From Blasia pusilla (taxonomy: Eukaryota > Marchantiophyta > Marchantiopsida > Blasiales), in assembly GCA_050084515.1 (NCBI GenBank), contig CM114274.1:33356001-33420000 (forward strand): 64,000 bases of DNA, in the 5' to 3' direction. The position numbers and the translations under genes were made by a program. The stretch's first letter is position 1. Every line of letters begins with the position of its first letter. The notes beneath the pieces were generated by a model that saw only the letters and a program-made list of their open reading frames with translations, made no database searches and had not been told where the DNA came from. Below are positions 12,346 through 20,420 of the stretch, piece after piece.

Positions 12346-13166
12346 CCTTACGTTTGGGCAATCCACACTACAATGAGATATGTTAAAAAATTGAAACTTT
12401 TATTTTTGCAGAATGGCCATTTCTGACAACTCAACACATCCTAAAGCTAGAAGATCTGGCTCTAACTCTGCTTAGTCAGGAGCTGCATTGCCTCATTCTT
12501 ATCAAGGACCGGCTAGTGCATTGCCATAGTACAAGCATGACACATATATCAAGACCTATCTCCAGATCATTCCAATCCTCCAACAACCACTCAAGTGAAT
12601 CTCCTTTATACTCTAATTATTTCCTACCCTATTGTATTGGTCTGTTGTCTTCTAATAATGTACAATTAGGTACCATCAACATACATGGACTTCGCCAACA
12701 TGATTTTGAGTGATATACACAACATACATAATACCCAAGCTCTAAGGTATGTTCAGCCCACAGAAAATCAGATGAGATTTTGTGATTCCCATTTGGGACT
12801 AGTGCCAGCATTGTGATATGGTATTACCAGTAGGCAGATCCAATCAATAATTGGCCAAGGGTAAGATTGGAATGAAAAATTTCGGCTCTTCAACAAAGAT
12901 GCACGTGCTACACGTGCCTATGTGTAAATTTGCATATGTCTACTCACTATTTCCATGATGCTAATCATTTTTGTAATACAATGGTTTCCCAAATGCAATG
13001 TCACTAACAAGTGTATTTTTTATGTCAGATCTGCAAAAGGAAGTTCTCACTCATAAGAAGATTGACTTTAAGGATACCACCTTAACTAGGAACCAAGAAA
13101 GTAAGCTTTATGCTCTTGCGACTAGAGGTGTAAGACTTGACCAAGTACGAGCACCATGAGTTTCTT
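12346..13166 (+). other. Downstream part of the Helitron, broken second reading frame
   Basis: Protein-like fragments on the + strand are interrupted by stops, for example TTLTRNQESKLYALATRGVRL just before 13,140. The same reading direction appears to resume at 19,593, where DYGPYKSTSLGPHYPYETRK can be read. The Ty3-like element at 13,167-19,592 therefore seems to have landed inside this unit. I do not recognise the protein. Confidence 0.4.
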
Positions 13167-13679
13167 TGTCACGACTGTTAGGATAGATCGATGGGATCTA
13201 GCAGAGCGTCTGCACGAGTAGTGGAGGACACGCCTAGGAGGTCAAGGATGACCTGTTGAGGCCCCGGGAAACCTGAGAGAGCAGGTTTCCCCTTCGTTTC
13301 GGCTCATTTGGAGCCATATAGAGAAACTTATTATTTCGAGTAAGTTTCCATATTGGGTATAGTTGAATTTCCACTTTGGGAAGTGGCCCTTGACCCGCTA
13401 CAGCAGGTCAAGAGCCAAGGAGATGACCTGCGAGCATAGGTTATTGTTGAGAGGGCTTGGGAGAGGGAAGGAGATATTCCTCTAAGAGAGAGAGCTCGAG
13501 AGCTCATTCTCTCTTTGTTGAACCTCTTGGCATAAGGCGGAGGAGCTATGGTCGCTTGTCTTGTGAGTGTAACCCAAGCCTCTCATTAGGATAGTGGGTT
13601 TGGTTTGACATGTGAGAAAGTGCACACCTTTGAGAGCTATGGTGTGAGATGGTGTAGAGAGAGATTGGATCTTACTTTA
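13167..13679 (+). repeat. Terminal block A1 of the Ty3-like element
   Basis: It starts TGTCACGACTGTTAGGATAG and ends at ATCTTACTTTAC. It matches A2 (18,973-19,465) along its whole length apart from a roughly 20-bp segment missing from A2, and A3 (20,421-20,931). Differences between A1 and A2 are largely C/T and G/A, as in a pyrimidine-rich stretch near 13,300. After A1 both full copies share about 60 further bases (a leader rich in GAGAGA) that A2 lacks. It presumably carries promoter and leader signals; I could not place a primer-binding site complementary to a known tRNA. Confidence 0.8.
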
Positions 13680-13758
13680 CAAAGAAAGAATGAGAGAGTG
13701 AGAGAGCTTCAGGGGGGAGCTCGCTGTCACTCACTGTTTTGGCAGTGAGTGATAGCGA

Positions 13759-14587
13759 GTGGGGATGCTCGAGCCATCCACGTCAGATTCATGGCAGGCT
13801 GCGGCTGCAAGGATGGCGAAGATGTCCGCTAGACCCACGATAGAGCGTGCCATGGCTTCTCCTGGTGTTGTGTTGCTGGATAATCAAGGAGAGGTCTTCC
13901 ACTTGGTGAGTCCCAAAGGTAGAGCTTTTAGTCCGCAATGCATCTTGTTGGATTGAAGAGCGCAACCCCTGATGTTGGGGAAAGCGTCATTCACACGATT
14001 GGGCTTTACGAGAGCCGATGTGGAGCGTTGTCCATTCCGGATACAGATATCCTTGGATGGAGCGAGTACCACACAATTTATCATCCGATAGGAGGTTGTG
14101 GTGAGGATTCGCTCGGTACATCCTACAGATGAGTCCGTGGTGCGAGCCAAGGAAATAGTGAGAGATGCAGAGTCCTACGGTGTCTTGGTTGGTGAAGCAG
14201 TGTTATACCCGATGGGGTTTTCCCTGGATTAATGGGAGAAGTCAGTGTCCTACAAACTAGGATGGCAGTCAAGTGATGGGCGCCTTAGCTCATTACCCGT
14301 TTGATTAACATGTATAGTGATCGAGTGACGGCGAGGAGAGGTGGCGACCTTAGCAACATTTAGCAGTGCCATCACTTGGCCTAGTGATTCGATTGAGAGA
14401 CAAGTCCATGCAGAGGATACTGCCGTTCCTGACATTTCTATGGAGAGGAGTGTTATGGTAGCCGCATCATTCCGTGGAGGAGAGGTGCCGTTGTGGGGCT
14501 CGAATGAGGAGCTTCAATTGAGCATGTGGAGATTGCGTGGAGCGAGGCATTTGAACCAGAGCGTGACGGGTGTGTGGGACCCGAGGT
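13759..14587 (+). pseudogene. Retropepsin-like protease region of the Ty3-like polyprotein
   Basis: One frame runs from 13,759 with several internal stops (13,954 TGA, a TAG near 14,089, 14,229 TAA) to TAG at 14,585-14,587. The stretch QCILLD, stop, RAQPLMLGKA around 13,940-13,985 sits where aspartic proteases of this element family have a D-S-G-A catalytic loop, so the loop itself is destroyed. Downstream, DAESYGVLVGEAVLYPMGF (about 14,170-14,222) looks like the second half of the protease fold. Retropepsins cleave the polyprotein into its enzymes. The frame overlaps the methyltransferase frame by 18 bases and lies one frame back, which may be an indel or a frameshift site. Family identification of the protease is moderate; the position before the pol enzymes supports it. 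Confidence 0.6.
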
Positions 14588-15700
14588 AGCAGGGAGTGCT
14601 ATGATGACACCCATGGATACCACACCCATTGTGTGGTGTATCCTGGAGGAGGGTATTCGAGTGTAGATCTCTTTGGAGGGATTAGCACCGGGTTAGCTGT
14701 TGTTTTGCACGCAAGAGTGCAAGTGCAGCAGTACCTTTATGGGGAGAGTGATGATGTTGCGAGGCGCATCTCACTACAACATGTGGCACAATTATGCCTA
14801 CATTTTCCTGACTTATTGTCTGCGTCCGCGGTACAAGGGTACCAAAGTTCCCTACCGAGGGATATTTTGTTGTTGGGGGCGCAAGACTTAGAGCGGGTAG
14901 GGACCATTGATTTGGTCATTGCCGATTGGCCATGTCAGGGCCAATCGAGTGTTGGACGAGGCAACGGGTTTGTTGACACTCGGTCTAGGTTCTTTTGGGA
15001 GATGTTGAGGGTCTTACGGCAGTTGCAAGAGCACTAGTCTCGTTCTCCAGCCTACATTCTAGAGAATGTGATGATCTTAGGAGACTCCAGGTCACAGGTG
15101 GTGACGAGTGCTCATCAGGTGCGTGCCTGGATCGGGCCAGCAGTGTTCTTGGATGCGGTGAGTGTAGGTTCTAGAATCCATCGCCTGCGTCTATGGTGGA
15201 CCAACTTTGTGCCCCATGTAGCGTTATGGAGGACGTATGCAAGAGTGGAGGGCCCCTCCCATTTGTTAGTGGATTCCATTCTCGATCCAGGTCGTCAATC
15301 ACAAGCAGTGAGGCACGATGATTGACCATCGTTGAGTGTGGTCAACAGGGTAGGCAGGCCGTGGGCAACCTTGCCCACATTTGTGAGTTTTCCCGCTTCC
15401 TATGCATACAAGGAGGCCGGTCTTGGCTTGGTTTGGGATGACCAGGTTCAGCGGTTGGTGGAGCCCAATGCCGACGAGAGAAAGCGAGCGATGGGATTTC
15501 CCACATGAGAGCCAACAATACCGTCAGAGTTAGAGGCATCACGATGCCATGTCTTGGGTCAAGCGATGGACCTGAACTGCTTGACATGGATCCTCAACTT
15601 AGGAGTGGCTGAGCAACGTCATATGAGATTGCAACAGATCACATCGGTTGCGTTGGTGAGCCCCATGCCTACTGAGACGGTGGAGGTAGTGGCTGGGGGC
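14570..15700 (+). pseudogene. C5-cytosine DNA methyltransferase domain inside the retroelement polyprotein
   Basis: A single frame shows the ordered motifs of C5 methyltransferases. Motif I is SVDLFGGISTGLAVVL (from 14,660), for S-adenosylmethionine binding. Motif IV is ADWPCQGQSSVGRG, with the catalytic Cys codon at 14,933-14,935. Motif VI is YILENV (15,053-15,070). A motif VIII-like RIHRLRLWWTNF lies near 15,175, a motif IX-like region ATLPTFVSFPASYAY near 15,370-15,415, and a motif X-like LGQAMDLNCLTWIL near 15,554. The enzyme class transfers a methyl group to cytosine C5; the motif order I-IV-VI-VIII-X is that of Dnmt3/Dnmt1-type enzymes, not the permuted plant DRM. In-frame stops at 15,035 (TAG), 15,323 and 15,506 (TGA) kill this copy, with no frameshift inside the domain. 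The same frame continues into reverse transcriptase. Related Ty3 elements with methyltransferases have been reported from charophyte algae. Confidence 0.88.
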
Positions 15701-15949
15701 GAGACCCGAGGAGATCTACACACCAAGGGAGATCGGGAGAGACATCCTTGGACTTCTTGGGATGTTTTGCACGTACGCCAGGAGATGATAGCCATAGCAT
15801 CGAGCTTGGTTCTGGGCACTGCATGTGGAGGAGATCAGAGTTTGCAGCTCGCTGTAGGAGAGCGACCGAGTGTTGCTCTTTGAGACGGGATTGCACCATA
15901 GCAACCACCGATACCCGCGCCAGAGAGTCCTACCGTAGTCACGATGGAG

Positions 15950-16740
15950 ACTTGGGAGCCAAATATGGGCCCTAAGCTGACAGGGGGAGAGCGGCGCCAG
16001 ATACATCAATTACTCATGAGTTATAGGAGCTGCTTTGCATTTATCATGGAGGATTTGGATAAGCTGAAGGGACCGGGGATCTGCATTGAGTTGTCAAGTG
16101 ATACGCCAATCTTCTGACGACCCTACAGGTATAGTGATATGGAGAAGGCTCTCATTCAGAGTCGGAGCGAGGACTTGGTCGGAGCAGGACTAGTGGAGAT
16201 GTCGCATGGGGAGTATGTATCTGCCACTATCATGCCCGCCAAGAAGGATGTGCATGGCAACCGGACGGATAGGCAGATGTGTGGGGATTACCAACCTATT
16301 AAACGGCAGACAAAGTCTGATAGGTATGCCATGCCCACCCCTCAGGAGATCTTTGATGCGATTGGTCACGCAAAGGTCTTTAGTTCATTGGATTTGCGAT
16401 CCGCATACCATCAACTGCCTATCAGATTGGAGGAGAGGCAGAAGACGACATTTAGGGGCATCGATCCTCACAGGAAGGATTGTTTGTACCAGTGGCGGTT
16501 CTTACCATTTTGGTTAAAGAACGCCCCGGATGAGTTTCAGAGGGTCATGGATAGGATCTTGGCTGGTCTGGATTTTTCCAGGTGTTATATTGATGACATC
16601 GTAGTCTTTAGCGCCACGGTTGAGGAGCATGAGTGACATCTAGAGGAGATGTTTTGACGATTGCAATTACATGGGCTAAAGCTACATCCATGCAAGTGCA
16701 AGTTCTTCTACAACTAGATTGAGTACTTGGGTCATACGAT
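15950..16740 (+). pseudogene. Reverse transcriptase domain (Ty3 type)
   Basis: The frame is shared with the methyltransferase. Visible features are the N-terminal lead RQIHQLLMSYRSCFAF, the palm with VFSSLDLRSAYHQLP (first catalytic Asp, about 16,380), FLPFWLKNAPDEFQRVMDRI (a Ty3 signature in which the usual Gly is Trp), and YIDD at 16,586-16,597 carrying the catalytic Asp pair. LKLHPCKCKFFY and IEYLGHTIYPGG follow near 16,680-16,750. Stops are TGA 16,115, TGA 16,634, TGA 16,655 and TAG 16,715. All are single-transition distance from Arg, Trp or Gln codons, so the domain decayed by point mutation and not by rearrangement. It copies element RNA into DNA. Confidence 0.93.
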
Positions 16741-17240
16741 ATACCCAGGGGGACTTGGTGTTCAACAGACAAAGGTAGAGGCTATCTCACGCATTCCACG
16801 CCCTACAGATGTGAGCCGTGTTCGCGCATTCATGGGATTGGCGAACTTCTATCGGCGGTACGTCAAGGGATTCAGTTTGATTGCAAAGCCGCTGACCTTG
16901 CCGACCAAGGTGGATCCCGAGTGGCACTGGGGGGATGAGCAAGAGCGAGCATTTCGGTTGCTCAAGGACAGATTGACGTCCGCGCCCATCTTGAGGAGAT
17001 CGATCAGGGGGTGTCCTTTCCAATTGCACACAGATTGGAGCATGTTGGGGCTTGGAGCGGTGCTCACCCCACATGATGATGAGGTTAGAGAGTTCATGGT
17101 GGCTTACGCTAGCCGCTCGAACAACGCTGCAGAGGCGAAGTACAACTCATATGAGGGTGAGTGCTTGGCTGGTGAGTGTGGAGACTTCGATGGCGAGGTC
17201 TAGTGGAGAGTCCTTGGATCCCGATGCCACTGATGAGACC
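16741..17240 (+). pseudogene. RT thumb/connection and truncated RNase H
   Basis: After IEYLGH the frame gives VSRVRAFMGLANFYRRYVKGF (the Ty3 connection signature). RNase H then begins at FQLHTDWSMLGLGAVL (about 17,020), with the first catalytic Asp in TDWS, and continues to KYNSYEGECLA with the Glu. It then breaks at TAG 17,201. The following catalytic Asp of TDH type and the rest of RNase H are missing, so there is an internal deletion around 17,170-17,230. RNase H degrades the RNA strand after reverse transcription. Loss of its C-terminal half is the largest lesion of this copy. Confidence 0.8.
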
Positions 17241-17389
17241 AGAGATGGGCAAGATATTCATGATGATGGAGTAGTCTTTGAGTACCTTTGTACTGGCAGC
17301 GTTGCGAGCACCATGGGTGCTAGAGAGCGGGATCGGATCCTGTAGCGGGCCTGATGTTTTGTGGGTTTGGGAGGATGGTAGAGTAAGCG

Positions 17390-18480
17390 TAGTGCCACAT
17401 CCTTTGCAGAGAACACGACTAGTGCAGCATGCCCACGAGGAGTTGGGTCACTTGGGGGTGAAGCGAACGTACAACTTACTCCACATTCAGTATTGATGGC
17501 AAGGTATCAAACTGACGTTCAGCAGTTTGTTACCAGGTGCATGGTGTGTGATCCGGTCTGAGCATCGTTCAATGCTCCGACTCCACAGTTGCATCCATTA
17601 CCAATCATGGGCTTAGGATAGAGATGGATTTTGGATTTTGCATGACCTTTGCCTTTGATGGAGCATCACAGTCATTATGTGTTGGTGATGGTCGAGCACT
17701 TCTTGAAGTGGATCAAGTTGGTTGCATTGCCTAAGGGAGTAGCTTATGCCTTCCTAGACAGATTGATAAGTCATTACGATGCACCGGCTGAAGTGTTGAG
17801 ACCAGGGTACCGAGTTCCGCAGAGAGTTTCAGGCCTTGTGTGATTAGGCGTTGATCGACCACCGCACGACTTTGCGAGATCATCTCGAGGCGTATGGATT
17901 AGCGGAGAGAGTTGTGCAGATGGTGAAGAGGGGTTTACACAAGTATGGCTTGCAGAGATGTCACCTAGGAGATTGGGACCTCCAATTTCCGTGGTTGGCG
18001 ATGGGATACAGAATCAACAGGCAAGCATCCTTAGCGTCTTTTTCACCGTACTTGCTACTTTATGGCCGAGAGCCAGATTTACCTACGGCCATTCGTCGAG
18101 ATGTTGGTGAGGTGCTGGACGTTGATGACCCACATGTATGGATGCGAGCATGTTCTCAGAGGGCTGAGCTATTTTGGAGAGTGATGCCCATGGCGTTCGA
18201 GAACTTTGGCAATTGTGCACCATCGGGATACGTTGAGGTATGCGATTATTCCGGGTGGTGGTTATCGACCCACCATCCGGAGGTTTCATCAGGGAGATTA
18301 TGTCTTTGAAGAAGATGGCACCGACGACGTTGGATGTGACTGCGAGGCGCACTATCTTGAGAGCATGTGACGTTTTGCCATCCGGTGTTCTCTTGCTAGA
18401 GGGACGTGATGGTATGGTATGGAAGGACCATGTGCATAATTGTGCGCCATGTCACCTTCCTAACATTGATGGTATAGTAG
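17390..18480 (+). pseudogene. Integrase: HHCC zinc domain and DDE core, with downstream beta-barrel
   Basis: The zinc-binding part is HAHEELGHLGVKRTY (about 17,430) and RCMVCD (about 17,540), giving the H-H-C-C set. The core begins with WILDFA (first Asp, about 17,632), then YVLVMVEHFLKWIKLVALP. The second Asp region near 17,797 has lost two bases, which removes the Asp and shifts frame. Past a TAG, LIDHRTT and GLAERVVQMVKRGLHKYGL contain the catalytic Glu. YLLLYGREPDLPTAIRR and a GPY/F-like section with GDYVF follow. A one-base insertion near 18,215 shifts frame again. Further stops lie at 17,494 and 17,566-17,645. The enzyme inserts the cDNA into chromosomes. This Ty3 integrase rules out a tyrosine-recombinase (true DIRS) element. 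Confidence 0.87.
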
Positions 18481-18491
18481 ATCCAAGCTGA

Positions 18492-18656
18492 GCAGTAGTT
18501 CCTACAGGCTTGCTTTGTATGTTGTGTGGTTCTGCTTGTGGTGCGGCCACGATGCTAGTCTGTGATGGATGTTTGAGAGGTTGGCATATGGCATGTTTGA
18601 CGCCACCTCTCACTAGGGTCTCTCGGGGACGATGGATGTGTCCCAGATGTACATAG
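18492..18656 (+). pseudogene. PHD zinc finger at the C-terminus of the integrase
   Basis: In the frame of the integrase tail, after a TGA at 18,489-18,491, the sequence gives CMLCGSACGAAT, then LVCDGCLRGWHMACLTPP and RGRWMCPRCT ending at TAG 18,654-18,656. Cysteines and histidine fall as C-x2-C, C-x2-C, H-x2-C, C-x2-C, the Cys4-His-Cys3 PHD arrangement, with the conserved Trp two residues before the last Cys pair. PHD fingers bind histone H3 tails. Many plant Ty3 elements carry a chromodomain at this position; here a PHD finger takes its place, so a role in choosing integration sites is a reasonable inference. A close second copy is intact at 21,567-21,824. Confidence 0.88.
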
Positions 18657-18834
18657 AGGAGATACTAGGTAGGTTTCAATTCCGATTTTTTTTGTGATAT
18701 GGATGACATAAAGACGACTAACGATGGGGCCCCATGAGCACCCGGCCTTTCTGCTCTTAGCGTCCTAGAGATGTATGTCATGGTAGGTAGAGATAGATGG
18801 CTATCTGGAGTTAGAGGGACCTAACCACCAAATA

Positions 18835-18972
18835 GGGGGGGATTTGAGATATTTTGGTTCTTCTCGCCTCTGTGAATGGATGCATGAATTAGCATGGTAT
18901 TTTGTGTGTTTGTGTGTGTGTGTTCGATGACAGCGATGTATGTTGTGTAGCGATGTGTATGCGCACGAAAAC
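18835..18972 (+). repeat. G-run (polypurine tract) and block B1
   Basis: A run of seven G (18,835-18,841) after AATA is followed by GAGATATTTTGG and a 130-bp block ending TATGCGCACGA. The same G-run plus block occurs at 21,997-22,132, and the block alone at 19,466-19,592. A purine run directly upstream of the 3' repeat is where retroelements prime plus-strand DNA, which suggests the 3' repeat of this element begins at B and not at A. Block B contains a TG/TTTG-rich stretch. Confidence 0.7.
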
Positions 18973-19592
18973 TGTCACGATTGTTAGGATAGATAGGTGG
19001 GATCTAGCGGAGCGTCTGCACGAGAAGTGGGGGACAGGCCCAAGAGGTCAAGGATGACTTGTTGAGGCCTTGGGAAACCTGAGAGAGCAAGTTTTCCCTT
19101 TGTTTTGACTCATTTGGAGCCATACATAGAAACTCACTATTTTGAATAAGTTTCCATATTGGGGATAATTGACTTTCCACTTTGGGAAGTGGCCCTTAAC
19201 GCGCTACAGTAGGTCAAGAGCATAGGTTACCGTTGAGAGGGCTTGGGAGAGGGAAGGGGATATACCTCCAAGAGAGAGAGCTTGAGAGCTCATTCTCTCT
19301 TTGTTGAACCTCTTAGCATAAGGCGGCGGAGCTATGGTCCCTTGCCTTGTGAGTGTAATCCAAGCTTCTCATTAGGAGAATGGGTTTGGTTTGACATGAG
19401 AGAGAGTGCACACCTTTGAGAGCTATGGTGTAAGATGGTGTAGAGAGAGATTGGATCTTACTTTATTGGAGATATTTTGGTATTTCTCGCCTCTGTGTAT
19501 GGATGCCATGAGTTAGCAGGGGATTGTGTGTGTTTGTGTGTGTGTTCGATGATAACGTTATATGTTGTGTAGCGATGTGTATGCGCACGACA
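18973..19592 (+). repeat. Blocks A2 and B2 joined directly (620 bp)
   Basis: A2 (18,973-19,465) starts TGTCACGATTGTTAGG and stops at CTTACTTTA, where it runs straight into B2 (TTGGAGATATTTTGG, about 19,466-19,592) with no internal region. It abuts B1 on the left. Two readings fit: the A2-B2 part of a split-direct-repeat terminus, or a solo-LTR-like derivative inserted exactly at the end of the larger element. The TGTC...GACA ends and the TCTT flanks match the outer borders of the whole unit. That favours one insertion spanning 13,167-19,592. Confidence 0.7.
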
Positions 19593-20420
19593 TCTTTTAC
19601 CTCTGAAAATGATTATGGACCTTACAAAAGTACAAGCCTCGGACCTCATTACCCATATGAGACTCGCAAAATGAAATGGTGAATTTCCAAAATTTGAACC
19701 ATTGAAAACTGATGTAGCTAATCCACATATTATTCCAATTCTACCAGACCTCTTACCACCACTATATGAGGGAACCTCTACTTCAGCTAATGTTGACTAT
19801 GAATCTTACAACAACATCGATCTACTTAACTCACCAGGAAAGCCTAAACGTGCTTAGAACTTGCAAGTACATACCTTCCATTTACATGTAACTTCCATTT
19901 CTATGTTTTTAAAGCTCTGCAATTGCTGATACTGACTTGTGCCTTGTTCGTGTCTTGTGTGTGCAGAGCCACTGATGATGCATCTATTACTTCATCCATA
20001 TTAAGTAGTGTTCAAATTTCAGACTAGCAACTATTATCAACACTCTTTTCCATTTTTCAGTTACATGTTAGCTCTTAGTAGTTCCTACAATGTGTATGAT
20101 TCGAGATATATTGGGATATATATAGATTTTGTATTAGCAACATATATAATCAAATTTAACTTATTTCTTTTCAATGATTTCTTATTGCATCAATACTATA
20201 AGCTACGTATTGACTTTCTACATCGTTCCAATTCATTCTACGTTAGGTCTATATTCACTTGTATTATTTTCTCTAATCTCTACTACTCAGTCAATTTAAA
20301 TTTCTTTGTATCCTTTCACTAGTTAGCATCCTAGTCTCATGTATGACACATTCTTTCTTTACACATTCCATTATGTGCATGTTGTAGATAAGTACAAGGA
20401 GACCTTCACGTCGACTATCA
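19593..20420 (+). other. Continuation of the interrupted Helitron-associated unit
   Basis: Just right of the insertion the + strand reads DYGPYKSTSLGPHYPYETRK, then after a stop PHIIPILPDLLPPLYEGTST up to TAG near 19,858. The rest to 20,420 is AT-rich with no recognised motif. I infer it belongs to the same older element as 12,346-13,166, but the protein is unknown. Confidence 0.35.

Larger units (their letters stand above)
13167..19592 (+). mobile_element. Ty3-like retroelement encoding a DNA methyltransferase and PHD finger, split direct repeats
   Basis: The unit begins TGTCACG and ends GCACGACA, so its ends form a 4-bp inverted pair TGTC/GACA. It is flanked by TCTT on both sides (13,163-13,166 and 19,593-19,596). 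Order: block A1, protease, C5 methyltransferase, reverse transcriptase, RNase H remnant, integrase, PHD finger, G-run, block B1, block A2, block B2. I see no gag with a CCHC knuckle, and only about 80 bases separate A1 from the first protease-associated frame. The pol order (RT, RNase H, integrase) is that of Ty3/gypsy, not DIRS, yet the repeats are split as in Ngaro/PAT elements. Numerous TAG/TGA codons and a few indels show that the copy is dead. It disrupts an older Helitron. Confidence 0.8.

Noticed and set aside
13167-19592. True DIRS/Ngaro element because of the split repeats
   Set aside because: The polyprotein has an HHCC/DDE integrase and no tyrosine recombinase was seen, so only the repeat layout is DIRS-like.
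18973-19592. A2-B2 as an independent solo LTR
   Set aside because: Not excluded, but it abuts B1 exactly and the flanking TCTT pairs with the far left end of the whole unit, so one insertion is simpler.
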